From: Uliginosibacterium sp. 31-16
GTDB taxonomy: Bacteria; Pseudomonadota; Gammaproteobacteria; Burkholderiales; Rhodocyclaceae
Assembly: GCF_030730865.1 (NCBI RefSeq)
Contig: NZ_JAVALZ010000003.1
Span: 186,001-250,000, forward strand
Length of the DNA: 64,000 bases
Reading direction: 5' to 3'
Shown here piece after piece: positions 45,130 to 53,860 of the stretch (the first letter of the stretch is position 1; each line of letters opens with the position of its first letter). The translations under genes were made by a program, and so were the position numbers. The notes beneath the pieces are model-generated. The model worked only from the letters and a program-made list of their open reading frames with translations, did not search any database and was not told the origin of the DNA.

Positions 45130-47424
45130 TCAGGGCTGCGGGAGGGAGGCTTTGCGGCGCAGATGCCGGCGGCGTAACAGGTAGATCAGCGCAGCGCCTG
45201 CCAGCACCAGGCTGACCAGCGTCGCCATGGCCAGCGGCTTGTGCTGGCGGGTCCAGCGGCGGAAATCGCGCAGTTCCTGCTTGAGCGTGAACCAGCGGGC
45301 CTGGTGGAAGCCCGGTTCGATCTCGTTCTGGCCGAATTCTGCGGCCCATTCGAGATAGGCGCCGTTGTTCAGGTAGCGCTGATAGATCTTGCCGGACTCC
45401 TTCGCGTCAAGCAGCCTTACCCAGCTGCAGGCATTGTTGAGCACTTCGGCATAGGCTTCGGAGCGCGGTGGCAGATTGTCGGCCGCCTGCATCGCCAGCG
45501 CCGCCGCACGGTAGCGGTAGTGATACGAGTAGTCAGGCTGGGCCGCGCTGGCGGCGAAACGCTGTACTTCATCCTTGCCGGCCAGATCGCTGGTTTTTGG
45601 CGCAGTAGTGACGGACCAGGTGCTGCCGCGCATGAAGAACACATCCGGGTCGCCTTCCGTGCCGAAGATATTGATGCCGTGCCAGCGGGCAATGTGGGCC
45701 GCTTCATAGAGCGACTCGGCGCGGCCGGCCCGGGTCCATGCCCGATCAGCAGCGCTCAGGGCCCGGGCAAAGGCGCGGGCTTGTTCACGCGCTTCAGGAT
45801 CGGGGAAGCGCTTGTCTTCCGCCTGATGGAAATAGGCCAGAGCTTCGTCGTAGCGCCCGGCACGCATCAGGCGGCGGGCGAGCAGGTCGCGCAGATGCGG
45901 CGCGCGGTCGGTCAGATCCGACCAGCCGGACGGGTCCTTGACTTCGGGAAGCTTCGTCTGCGGGACTTTGGCGTCCACAAACTGCTTGAGTTCGTCGACC
46001 GTCAGCACGCGTTCGGCGAGGTAGGCGGTTTCCAGCCAGTAGCGGTCGTCCATGCTGTAGAACTGCTCGAAAGCCTGCTGCAAATCGCCCTGGGCGAGCA
46101 GCGCCGTGCCGTGTTCGGCCTGCAGGCGCGCCAGCGTGTTGGGCGGGACAAGCGCCGTGCCGGCCTCGCGGGCACTGCGCAGGGCTTCGGCGAAAAGTGC
46201 GAGGGCTTCGGCCTGCTTGCCGGCGCGCAGGGCCAGTTTGGCCTTGATCCAGCTGGCCAGCGGCGTCTTGCTGGCGCTGCTGAAGCGCGCCGCCAGCTCG
46301 AATTTGCCTTGCTGGTAGGCGATGGCGGCGAGGCGGTCGGCGTCAGCCGGTTGCCTGATGCCGGCCTTTTCCAGTGCATCCACGAGCAGGCTCAGGCGCG
46401 AGGGCTTGCGCTGGGGCGTAGTGGCTTTCTCTGCTTCGCCCTCCAGCAGCAGTGGGGCCTCACTGGCATTGGCGACGCCCAGTGCGGCGGCTTCGCCGGA
46501 ATTGCCATAGGCCTGCACGTAGCTGATCAACAGGCGTTGCACCAGCGGCGAGGCGATATGCTTTTCAAGCGTTTTCGGCTTGCTCAGCATGCGCTCGGCA
46601 ACGATGCGCAGTGACGAGGTGGCGCTGATCGAGCCATGGCTGGCCTGCTCGGCGTAGAGCGCGACCGCGCCGGTGAAATCCTCGCGCTTGAGGTGCGCCC
46701 GGGCCAGCGCACCGAAGCTGTCCAGCGCCAGTCCGAGCGGATCGCTGCCGCCTTCGAAGGCCAGCTTGCGGCTCAGGGCAAAGGCGGCGTCGGCTTTGTC
46801 GAGCGGGGCCGTGTGGCTGTTTTCGTCGTAATTGCGCGCCAGAGCATAGGCCGCCCAGACGCCGCGCAAGCTGCGCTCCCTGGCCGGCAGGGCGAGAACA
46901 GCTTCAAAGCGTTTGCGCGCCTGGCGCTCGTGCGAGGGGGTTTCGTCATCGCATTCCGTGGGAGTCTCCTTGCCATCTTCGCCGACTTCCGAGCACTTCG
47001 CGTCGCTCCATGCGAGATGGAAGTCGACGGCGGCGGCGGTGTACAGGCGCACATCTTCAGGCAGCCCCTTGCCGAGGGCATAGGCGGCGTCACCATCCTC
47101 CGCAGCACGCATCTGCCCGATCAGCGCGTACTGCCGTTCGCTCAGGCCTTTTTTCTCCGCGTCGGAGATGTCGGGCTCGTCGACTGTGCCATCAGGGCTG
47201 TAGTTGTATGCATCGGCACTGCCGCCGGGCAGCTTCTGCTTCGGCGCCGGCAGCAGGTGTGCTGCATCGAAATAGAAGTTGTTTTCGACCGGGGCGAGCA
47301 GCGTAACCCGGCGCTCGGCGAGGAGGTTGGAGAACTCGAAACCGCAGGCGATGGCGATGGCCGCGGCCAGCAGAAGGGTGGCGGGCAGCAGGAGGCGAAG
47401 GAGCTTAAGGCTGGGGCTGGGCAT
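45130..47424 (-). CDS. Membrane-anchored helical-repeat protein of unknown function
   Basis: 764 residues from the ATG at 47424. An N-terminal hydrophobic segment (about 8-30, ending AIACGFEF; a lipobox is possible but weak), a long alpha-helical region with TPR/Sel1-like pattern (for example LARLQAEHGTALLAQGDLQQ and RRLMRAGRYDEALAYFHQAE), and a C-terminal membrane helix (about 728-747) followed by RRRHLRRK. The bulk is probably periplasmic. The start overlaps the DUF3142 gene by 20 bp. I do not recognise a named family; a scaffold for the neighbouring protease is only an inference. Confidence 0.75.
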   Translation of the reverse strand: MPSPSLKLLRLLLPATLLLAAAIAIACGFEFSNLLAERRVTLLAPVENNFYFDAAHLLPAPKQKLPGGSADAYNYSPDGTVDEPDISDAEKKGLSERQYALIGQMRAAEDGDAAYALGKGLPEDVRLYTAAAVDFHLAWSDAKCSEVGEDGKETPTECDDETPSHERQARKRFEAVLALPARERSLRGVWAAYALARNYDENSHTAPLDKADAAFALSRKLAFEGGSDPLGLALDSFGALARAHLKREDFTGAVALYAEQASHGSISATSSLRIVAERMLSKPKTLEKHIASPLVQRLLISYVQAYGNSGEAAALGVANASEAPLLLEGEAEKATTPQRKPSRLSLLVDALEKAGIRQPADADRLAAIAYQQGKFELAARFSSASKTPLASWIKAKLALRAGKQAEALALFAEALRSAREAGTALVPPNTLARLQAEHGTALLAQGDLQQAFEQFYSMDDRYWLETAYLAERVLTVDELKQFVDAKVPQTKLPEVKDPSGWSDLTDRAPHLRDLLARRLMRAGRYDEALAYFHQAEDKRFPDPEAREQARAFARALSAADRAWTRAGRAESLYEAAHIARWHGINIFGTEGDPDVFFMRGSTWSVTTAPKTSDLAGKDEVQRFAASAAQPDYSYHYRYRAAALAMQAADNLPPRSEAYAEVLNNACSWVRLLDAKESGKIYQRYLNNGAYLEWAAEFGQNEIEPGFHQARWFTLKQELRDFRRWTRQHKPLAMATLVSLVLAGAALIYLLRRRHLRRKASLPQP

Positions 47425-48643
47425 GCAGATCGGATTCCGGGTTGTAGGGGCAGCGCGCCCAGCCGATGACGAGTTCATGTCCCGGGCGGAGCAGGCCGGA
47501 TTGTGCCCGCAGCAGGGCGGGTTTGTCTTGCGTGCCGGCAAGGAAGGCATAGCCGTTTGTACCATCCGCCAGCGTGCAGGCCGCCGGCAGGGTGATGCGG
47601 GCAGGCAGCGGCACATCTGTCGTCGCCGGGTTGTGCACGACGAGATCGAACAGCTGCGGGTCGGCGCTGGTGCGTGCGCTGAGCGTGACGGCCTCGGCCA
47701 GCGTTTCGTCGCGCAGCACGGCGCGCCAGGTGGCGGGCTGCCAGCTGCGGCGATCTTCACCGGTGGGCAGGCGGAACCAGGCGAAGCCGGTCAGCCGCGC
47801 CGGCGGATGTGCCTGCAGCTCGCGCAGCAGGCGCTGCACATCGCGCGGCGCCACGATCATCTCCTCGCGTCGCCCCGCTGCGCCCAGCAGAGGCATTTCG
47901 CTCTCCACGCCGGCGAGGTTGCCGAAGGCATCGAAACGCAGCTGCGAGCCGTAGGCGGGCAGTGCGACACGAAAGGGAACCGGACTGAGCCGGCTGAAGC
48001 GCTCCACCCAGCCCAGCGCCCGGCGTGGCTCGAACAGGCCGCTTTGCGGATTGCTGACCGCATGCACCTGCAGCACAGCTTCATCGGTCTGCGCCAGCAC
48101 GGCGGGCAGGCCCGGTGCATCCAGCCAGGCGGGCAGGGCGGTGATGGCGAGCGGTCGTGCAGCAGGCAGTTCGGCACGCAGGCGGGCGAGAAAGGCGGCG
48201 TAGCGCGGTAGCTTCGCACTGGCGCAATCGTGATCGATCTCCACGCCGGCGAGCCTCAGTCCCTTGTCGCGCGCCGCGTCCAGAGTGGCCCGGATGCCGG
48301 CAACCAAGCGGCTTTCGTCGAAATTCGCAATCTGCCCCTCGATGCGGATGACGCCAATGACAGGTCGTCCGGAAGCCGCCAGTGGCGGCGCTTCCAGCGA
48401 TGCATTCCTGAAGACGCCCGTCTGGTCTGCCTGGGCGAGCAGTACCCGCCAGGATCGAATCTGCGCGCGGCTCTCCGCGATGGCCTCGCGCAGCGGCTCG
48501 TTCCATTGGCGTTGCCAGATATAGGCGTCGTGGGGCAGCGCGGCGGGCGCCGGGCGCAGCAGCCAGATACCCGTCGCCAGTCCGCTCAGTGCAAGCAGCG
48601 CGGCGGCAAGCAGGATGCGCGATGAATGCTTCACGCCCGGCAT
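47405..48643 (-). CDS. DUF3142 domain protein
   Basis: 412 residues. An N-terminal hydrophobic segment (about 8-26) is a signal anchor. The DUF3142 region includes YIWQRQWNEPLREAIAESRA, GVIRIEGQIANFDESRLVAG, VEIDHDCASAKLPRYAAFLA and ALPAWLDAPGL, a pattern suggesting a barrel with a glycosidase-like shape. No function is established for the family. The ATG at 48643 is chosen; a GTG two codons earlier is possible. The stop lies 20 bp inside the next gene. Confidence 0.82.
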   Translation of the reverse strand: MPGVKHSSRILLAAALLALSGLATGIWLLRPAPAALPHDAYIWQRQWNEPLREAIAESRAQIRSWRVLLAQADQTGVFRNASLEAPPLAASGRPVIGVIRIEGQIANFDESRLVAGIRATLDAARDKGLRLAGVEIDHDCASAKLPRYAAFLARLRAELPAARPLAITALPAWLDAPGLPAVLAQTDEAVLQVHAVSNPQSGLFEPRRALGWVERFSRLSPVPFRVALPAYGSQLRFDAFGNLAGVESEMPLLGAAGRREEMIVAPRDVQRLLRELQAHPPARLTGFAWFRLPTGEDRRSWQPATWRAVLRDETLAEAVTLSARTSADPQLFDLVVHNPATTDVPLPARITLPAACTLADGTNGYAFLAGTQDKPALLRAQSGLLRPGHELVIGWARCPYNPESDLHAQPQP

Positions 48644-48697
48644 CCGCACGGAGGCTGGGAACAGACAGCGGCAGGAGTGGGGACGACGTGCATGGGC

Positions 48698-50431
48698 TTA
48701 CTGAAGCTGGATGCGCAGGGTCGCCCATTCTCCTTCAAGCGGAACACTGAACGCGAGCCCCTGCACGGGAACGGTCTGTGCGGCCGGTCTGGCGGGGCTG
48801 TACAGGTCCACCCGGCGGATCTGCCGGAAAGGCAGCAGGGCCGGATTCAGACTGAGCGTGACGGCGCCCGGCCGCGTATCACCGCTACGCAGCAGATGCA
48901 CAATCAGTTCCTGCGGGCGCGCCGGGTCGAACCGCGGCAAGGCGAGGATGCCGTCGCCATCGACCTGCAGCGGTGCGAGTCTGCCGCGCGCAGCATCCAG
49001 ATCCGCCAGCGTGATCCGCGTGTGCGCCACCGCGTCCAGCGCACGCTGACTGGCCGCATCCAGGCCGCTGAAGGCCGAGGCGAAGATCACCGCAGGGGCC
49101 TGCGCGATGCGTTGTGCATCCAGCGTCCGGGCCGGATAGGCGCTGCGTGCCACCATCAATGCAAAGGGAATCTGGCGGGCCTGCAGGGCGCGCACGATGT
49201 CGAGCACCTCGGCCGCCTTGAAGTGTTCCACCTGGCAGATCAGCAGTACGCTGGCGAGGCCTTCGCGCCGGTCGAACAGATCCGGATTCGCACGCACGAA
49301 GCGGTACAGATCGGCATAGTCTTCCGCACGGCCGAAGTAGCGCGGCTGGGCCGTGCGCTGTTTGTCCGGCCCGATCAGGTCCGGCATGTATACATCCCAG
49401 GGCACCAGTGGCAGGGCGCCCAGTGCGTAGAAGCCGGCGATCTGGCGGCGCGTGGCCGCCACGTCCTGCGGCTGCAGGGATGGGTGATAGCTGGCGCCGA
49501 CGCCCTGCACGGTGGCCGCGCCGAGCGCCGCGTTGGCCAGATCGCCGGCCGAGGTTTCGCTCATCACGCCATCGGCCAGATCGATGAGGTTGAAACTGCG
49601 CGCGTCAGGGCGCGGATTGGTGAGGTTCAGGTTCAGCGCCACGGCGGGCGATGCCGCGTGCAGACGCTGGCGCAACTCGTTGAAGAAGCCACGCACCTCT
49701 TCCAGGTGGAAGCGCTCCCAGGCCGGGTTCAGCGACAGCCGCGTGCGCCGCGCCAGATAGGCCGGCGTGCTGCCCAGCCCCCGCCCCTGTCCCTGCAGCC
49801 AGCGCCGGTAATCGAAACTGCCGCTGCGGGTTTCGGCGGGCAGATCCGGGAACAGCCCGACGCCGGGGCCGGTGAGCCAGCGGCCGAAGTTCTGCACTGC
49901 CGCGTCGGAGAAATCGCCGCCCCAGTTGAAGCTGGCCGTGGCGAGTGCCGGATCGTCGAACTGGATTTCGCTCGCGCCCCAGGCCATGTGCCGCTCAGCC
50001 GCGTCCACCAAGGCTTTGCGGGACGCCTGGCTGGAGACGCTGATCCAGCGCGCCTTCCAGGCCTGCATCCACGGAGCGATCAGCGCCTCGCCTTCCAGCG
50101 AGCGCGCCAGACCCTCATCCGGCACCGCCTGATTGGCGTTCAGCGTGCTGCCCACCTGCAGGCCGGCCGCTTTCAGCGCAGCGAGGTAATCGCGGGTCTT
50201 GGGGTAGAGCCAGGTGACGTGCGTGGCGCCGAATGCCGTGGCCGTCGCCAGCGCTTCGGGGCGCTCCCAGCGCGTGGAAAACAGCACCGCCGAGTGTGGC
50301 GGCGCACTGGCGCTTGCCGGCGGATTCAGATCAGTGAGCGGCCCGTCGGAGCGGGCGTGAAGCAGTGTCGGGCAGACGAGCAGGCCACTCAGAAGCAGGC
50401 AGCCCGGCAGGATTTTTCGGAGCGCAGCCAT
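48698..50431 (-). CDS. Secreted barrel-type glycosidase-like protein
   Basis: 577 residues from the ATG at 50431. Signal peptide ending LLHARS. The body looks like an (alpha/beta)8 glycosidase fold: ATHVTWLYPKTRDYLAALKA, MAWGASEIQFDDP with acidic residues at a strand end, MSETSAGDLANAA, and a second Rossmann-like part (HFKAAEVLDIVRALQARQIP). The C-terminus is beta-rich. No exact family is recognised and the catalytic residues are only guesses. Starts 25 bp after the FeeM-like gene and precedes DUF3142 by 54 bp. Likely periplasmic and polysaccharide-related. Confidence 0.65.
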   Translation of the reverse strand: MAALRKILPGCLLLSGLLVCPTLLHARSDGPLTDLNPPASASAPPHSAVLFSTRWERPEALATATAFGATHVTWLYPKTRDYLAALKAAGLQVGSTLNANQAVPDEGLARSLEGEALIAPWMQAWKARWISVSSQASRKALVDAAERHMAWGASEIQFDDPALATASFNWGGDFSDAAVQNFGRWLTGPGVGLFPDLPAETRSGSFDYRRWLQGQGRGLGSTPAYLARRTRLSLNPAWERFHLEEVRGFFNELRQRLHAASPAVALNLNLTNPRPDARSFNLIDLADGVMSETSAGDLANAALGAATVQGVGASYHPSLQPQDVAATRRQIAGFYALGALPLVPWDVYMPDLIGPDKQRTAQPRYFGRAEDYADLYRFVRANPDLFDRREGLASVLLICQVEHFKAAEVLDIVRALQARQIPFALMVARSAYPARTLDAQRIAQAPAVIFASAFSGLDAASQRALDAVAHTRITLADLDAARGRLAPLQVDGDGILALPRFDPARPQELIVHLLRSGDTRPGAVTLSLNPALLPFRQIRRVDLYSPARPAAQTVPVQGLAFSVPLEGEWATLRIQLQ

Positions 50432-50456
50432 CGGGCTCGGTGGCCTGGGCGGCGCC

Positions 50457-51152
50457 TCAGCGCGAGGCGATGCGTGCCTGCAGGCGAGCGATGCGCTGGG
50501 CCGGCAAATACAGCAGCACTTTGCCGGTATCACCGGTTTTGTGCAGACGCTTGAAACCCAGCTTGCTGCAGTAGAAGCCGGCATCCAGCGGCGTGCATTC
50601 GGCAATGATGTCGGTTGCGCCCCAGGTTTCGACCGTGCCGGCCAGCGCCCGGATCATTGGCGCGATCATGGCGTTGCGCGGGGCCTGACGGTCAAAGGCC
50701 AGCTGTTCGACTTCAACGAGGCGGGCGCCCTGCGCGCGCATGCCATCCAGCGCTTCGCGGTGACGACGATCCAGGGTCAGGCCGGCTTCGCTGTCCCGGC
50801 GCAGGGTAATGACGCCCTGGGCGCGCTGGCTGCTGTGAACCGGTGAAACGTGCAGGGCTACCGCCACGGCGCGCTCATTGGCGGGAATGGCCGGTGTGTC
50901 GGCAGGGGTGCTTTTGCGGGGGGCAGGGTGAAAGGTTTCCAGCAGCATGCGCGCTTGCTCAAGCTGCCAGGCCGAGGCGGCCAGACCGATACGCAAGGTG
51001 GATCCTGCAACTTCCAGACAGGTTTCGAAGGCCAGTTCGCGCAGCGCTTCAAATACGTAAGGCTGCTCCGTCGCGGGTCTGGCTTGCAAGGAATTGCACA
51101 GGCGCGAGTGGGGCAGTTTCGCAGCAGTCGAAGCGGGTCGATCCGTGGCCAC
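50457..51152 (-). CDS. FeeM-like N-acyl amino acid synthase / GNAT-fold acyltransferase
   Basis: 231 residues. The order IRIGLAAS-like strand, GVITLRRDSEAGLTLD, GARLVEVEQLAFD, and ATDIIAECTPLDAGFYCSKL followed by GFKRL matches the FeeM/autoinducer-synthase-like GNAT superfamily, whose members join fatty acyl chains from acyl carrier protein to amino acids. The first 30 residues are variable. It is the first gene of the five-gene cluster. No LuxR-type gene or acyl carrier protein is nearby. The acceptor and product are unknown. Confidence 0.72.
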   Translation of the reverse strand: MATDRPASTAAKLPHSRLCNSLQARPATEQPYVFEALRELAFETCLEVAGSTLRIGLAASAWQLEQARMLLETFHPAPRKSTPADTPAIPANERAVAVALHVSPVHSSQRAQGVITLRRDSEAGLTLDRRHREALDGMRAQGARLVEVEQLAFDRQAPRNAMIAPMIRALAGTVETWGATDIIAECTPLDAGFYCSKLGFKRLHKTGDTGKVLLYLPAQRIARLQARIASR

Positions 51153-51213
51153 GATGGTTTTGTCTGGAAATGATCAGGTTTATGACGAAAGTACTAAGTT
51201 GCAAGATTTAACC

Positions 51214-51219
51214 ATTATA
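51214..51219 (-). promoter_or_regulatory. Possible -10 element for the FeeM-like cluster
   Basis: TATAAT on the minus strand, about 60 bases before the FeeM-like ATG, in a locally AT-rich 208-bp gap (51153-51360). A matching -35 is not clear. Confidence 0.35.
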
Positions 51220-51351
51220 GGGAAGAGGAATTGCTTGGCTAGACATTTTTTGCATGATCACGTGTGTTCCCGGTTAAATCGGTGCAAAAAGCCCGATAAG
51301 CGGCACGGATTGCTGCCGTTGGTCGTCCTTTTCCAGCCTGTCGGCAAGCAT

Positions 51352-51372
51352 GCTGCCCGCTTAGCGGGCAGC
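51352..51372 (-). terminator. Hairpin formed across the rlmA stop codon
   Basis: GCTGCCCGC and GCGGGCAGC form a perfect 9-bp stem whose 3-base loop is the rlmA stop codon (TAA on the minus strand). No T run follows, so termination is uncertain. Confidence 0.45.
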
Positions 51373-52209
51373 GCTCCGCACGAAGCGGCTCAGGCGCACA
51401 TCGGCGGTCAGCGCGATCTCCGTCAGGGCCGCTGCGCGGGCGCGGCCCTCTGCATTGGCGCGGTACAGATGCGGTGTCATCGTCAGCAGATCGGCAATCG
51501 GCTCGGCACCGGCAATGTGGAAGTGGAAGCGCAGGCATTCGTCATCCAGCCGGGTGAATCCGTCCGGCGCCTGCGCGTCGGGTTCGCGCGCCGGCTTCAG
51601 CGTGGGATAGATCACTTCGCGCAATTCGCGCAGATGATCCGGCCCCGCATCTACCTGCAGCAGCAGGCCGCCCGGTTTCAGCACGCGGGCGAATTCCGGA
51701 TAGACCGGGAAACCGAACATGCACAGCACCCGGTCCAGCGTGGCCGGCAGCACCGGCAGCTTGGCATTGCTGCCCACCACCCAGGCGCAATCCTTGCCCT
51801 GCTTGGCAGCAGCCAGCACCGCCCATTTCGAGATATCCAGACCGAGTACCGCCAGATCCTGTCCGCGCTGACTGGCCGTGGCCGTCAGCTGGCGCAGGTA
51901 ATAGCCTTCACCGCAGCCCGCATCCAGACAGGCTGCGCCGGCGGGCAGATCCGCCAGTGTCGCGCGGCTCACCAGCCCGGCAATCGGCGCGTAATGGCCT
52001 GCCGTGAGAAAGCGCCGCCGCGCCGCCACCATCTCCTTGCTGTCGCCCGGGTCCAGCGAGCGCTTGTTCTGCACCGGCAGCAGATTCGTGTAGCCCTGAC
52101 TTGCAATGTCGAAACTGTGGCCGGCGGCGCAGCACCAGCAGCTGCCTTTGTGTAGCAAAGGGCCGCCATCCAGCGGGCAGGCCAGAGCGGAGAAGGGTGT
52201 GATGGTCAT
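51361..52209 (-). CDS. rlmA: 23S rRNA (guanine-N1)-methyltransferase RlmA
   Basis: 282 residues, closely resembling Escherichia coli RlmA, which methylates G745 of 23S rRNA. GYTNLLPVQNKRSLDPGDSK is near-identical to the family signature, and the SAM motif DAGCGEGYY is at 96-104. In the N-terminal zinc cluster, C11, C27 and H31 are present, but the second Cys of the usual CxxC is D14; other cysteines at 24 and 26 may replace it. It follows glpM on the same strand. Confidence 0.93.
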   Translation of the reverse strand: MTITPFSALACPLDGGPLLHKGSCWCCAAGHSFDIASQGYTNLLPVQNKRSLDPGDSKEMVAARRRFLTAGHYAPIAGLVSRATLADLPAGAACLDAGCGEGYYLRQLTATASQRGQDLAVLGLDISKWAVLAAAKQGKDCAWVVGSNAKLPVLPATLDRVLCMFGFPVYPEFARVLKPGGLLLQVDAGPDHLRELREVIYPTLKPAREPDAQAPDGFTRLDDECLRFHFHIAGAEPIADLLTMTPHLYRANAEGRARAAALTEIALTADVRLSRFVRSAAR

Positions 52210-52303
52210 GGAATGGAAGATCAGTGAAACCGGCCCGGATTATTTCATGCCGGCGTGACACTTTAGATTGCAGGAGATTGTCGCGCCGGGCTTCCTGGTG
52301 CGA

Positions 52304-52669
52304 TCAGGCCGCATGAAAGCCCAATAGCGGCTTCAGATAAGGCCAGGCGCGGATTTCCACGAAGGCCACGCCGAACCACACCGCAGAGGCCAGCAGCAGC
52401 GCCGGCCCGATGCGCAGATAGCGCACGCTGATGAACAGCGCGACGAGAAAGCACAGATACGTGATCAGCGACAGCATGCCAAAGGCAATCGTCTCCTGCA
52501 GCCGCTCGACCGATTGACTGCTGCCCACGAAGTAGTAGGAAAACATCGCCAGCGAGGGGAACAGCGGGATCAGCGCAGACAGGTAATACAGCTTGCTGCG
52601 CGCCGCGAGCTGAATGCCCAGCACCAGAAAGAAACCCAGCGAAGCTTTGGCGAGTGTGGCAGCGTCCAT
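52304..52669 (-). CDS. glpM: GlpM family membrane protein
   Basis: 121 residues with four hydrophobic helices. Matches GlpM: AKASLGFFLVLGIQLAARSK, YYLSALIPLFPSLAMFSYYF and the ETIAFGMLSLITYLCFLVAL segment. GlpM affects alginate production and cell-envelope behaviour in pseudomonads, but its activity is unknown. Precedes rlmA by 94 bp. Confidence 0.88.
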   Translation of the reverse strand: MDAATLAKASLGFFLVLGIQLAARSKLYYLSALIPLFPSLAMFSYYFVGSSQSVERLQETIAFGMLSLITYLCFLVALFISVRYLRIGPALLLASAVWFGVAFVEIRAWPYLKPLLGFHAA

Positions 52670-52735
52670 GATCCAGCCTTGTTGTCTGACAGCTTTTCAG
52701 CTTACCACCGGAGCGCATCGGCAGCGGCAACATTG

Positions 52736-52856
52736 CGTGGCCCGCCCAGCCGCATGGGGCGGACCTCTCCGGCATGCCTTGCTGCACAGGTCCATCCGGC
52801 GAGCCTGAGCGGGCAGGGTGCCTGCAGAGCGCCACGGCATGCGGCTCCGCAGGCGG
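52736..52856. repeat. REP/BIME-like intergenic repeat, copy 10 (full element)
   Basis: Left unit CCGCATGGGGCGGACCTCTC, spacer CTGCACAGGTCCATCCGGCG with GCGGGCAGGG, and right unit GCCTGCAGAGC...GCGGCTCCGCAGGC. Confidence 0.7.
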
Positions 52857-53083
52857 GGCACTGACACTATGCAGATGCGGATTAAGCGCTTCCGTCTGGG
52901 TCGGGGAAATGGTTGTAGCATGCCGATTAAATGAATAAGCCTGCGGGGAAGGGAGGCTTGCTGCCGAGAATGAAGCTGAAGTGTCGTAAGGCCGTAACCC
53001 GGAATCCATGCCCGAATCGTAGGTAGGAAAGCAAAAGGGGCCAAGCTCGATTTGTTTGATGATTGCACCCTGCGTGTCGATCC

Positions 53084-53111
53084 CGTCATTCCCGCCTTCG
53101 CGGGAATGACG
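53084..53111. repeat. Palindromic CGTCATTCCCG element
   Basis: CGTCATTCCCG and CGGGAATGACG form a perfect 11-bp stem around CCTTCG. This palindrome type is widespread in proteobacterial intergenic DNA and differs from the main repeat family of the window. Confidence 0.75.
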
Positions 53112-53375
53112 ATGATGGGGGGGGGCGTACCCCGGCTGAACAGCAGCATCCCGGCCGGGCAAAAGGGGTACAGTAAAAAGACATGATTCTTACGCCCGGA
53201 TGATTTCCGTGCGGGTATTCCACTAGCCCACCCATGCGTCGAATCCGGCGCGCAGATTGCTGCCCACGACACTGCAGACGCTGAAGGAACCGCTCATCCT
53301 GCGTCGGTGGCGAGTGCTGATGCTGCCTCATACAATCCATGCGAGGTTTGAGCAGCACGGTCACGGAGATAAATC

Positions 53376-53840
53376 ATGGAGCAGGAATACCGCATCGTTT
53401 TCAATGGACGTATCCGCGAAGGGCTCAGCATGCGCAAGGTACGGGCGAACGCGGCGATCCGCCTGAATGCTTCAGAGCAGCTGATCGAGCGGATGTTCTC
53501 TGGCAAGCGTGTCGTGATGAAAAACAATGTCAGCAAGGACGCGGGGATTGCCTACATGGAGCTATTGGGCAAGCTCGGTCTGGTAGTTGAGCTTGAACCT
53601 GTGCCTTCTCCCAAGGACACGGCAACGGCGCCATCGCCCATCTCCGCTGGCTCCGCTGGCTCCGCTGGCTCCGCTGTGCTCACCCCGCCCGTTGATCGGG
53701 TGGATGTGCCGAACGAGGAGAGCTGGATGGCCAGCACCTGCCTGGCCGATCTGGCCCGCACGCAGCTGAATCTGGATCGCGCCGAAGCACTGTTGAATGG
53801 CTGTTTAATGCCCGATCTGCAGGACGGCAGGATGAAATAA
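53376..53840 (+). CDS. Small hypothetical protein with SAG repeat linker
   Basis: 154 residues; GGAG lies six to nine bases before the ATG. The first 75 residues (EYRIVFNGRIREGLSMRKVR, then a helix and GKRVVMKNNVSKDAGIAYME) form a small alpha/beta domain found at the N-terminus of several uncharacterised proteobacterial proteins. A linker of SAG units encoded by a 9-bp tandem repeat follows, then an acidic helix. No signal peptide or membrane helix. Function unknown. Confidence 0.75.
   Translation: MEQEYRIVFNGRIREGLSMRKVRANAAIRLNASEQLIERMFSGKRVVMKNNVSKDAGIAYMELLGKLGLVVELEPVPSPKDTATAPSPISAGSAGSAGSAVLTPPVDRVDVPNEESWMASTCLADLARTQLNLDRAEALLNGCLMPDLQDGRMK
53642..53676 (+). repeat. 9-bp tandem repeat (CTCCGCTGG)
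   Basis: Just under four copies in frame, encoding the SAG linker of the small hypothetical protein. The unit length is a multiple of three, so copy-number change alters linker length without a frameshift. Confidence 0.85.
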
Positions 53841-53860
53841 CTGAAGGGCATTGCACCCCG

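Larger units (their letters stand above)
52670..53375. other. 706-bp repeat-rich intergenic region
   Basis: Between the divergent glpM and the small hypothetical gene. It contains REP-like copy 10 (52736-52856), a 28-bp palindrome (53084-53111), a nine-G run (53117-53125) and a loose inverted repeat GTACCCC/GGGGTAC (53127-53171). No open frame looks real. The composition is more AT-rich around 52900-53080 than in neighbouring genes. Confidence 0.7.
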
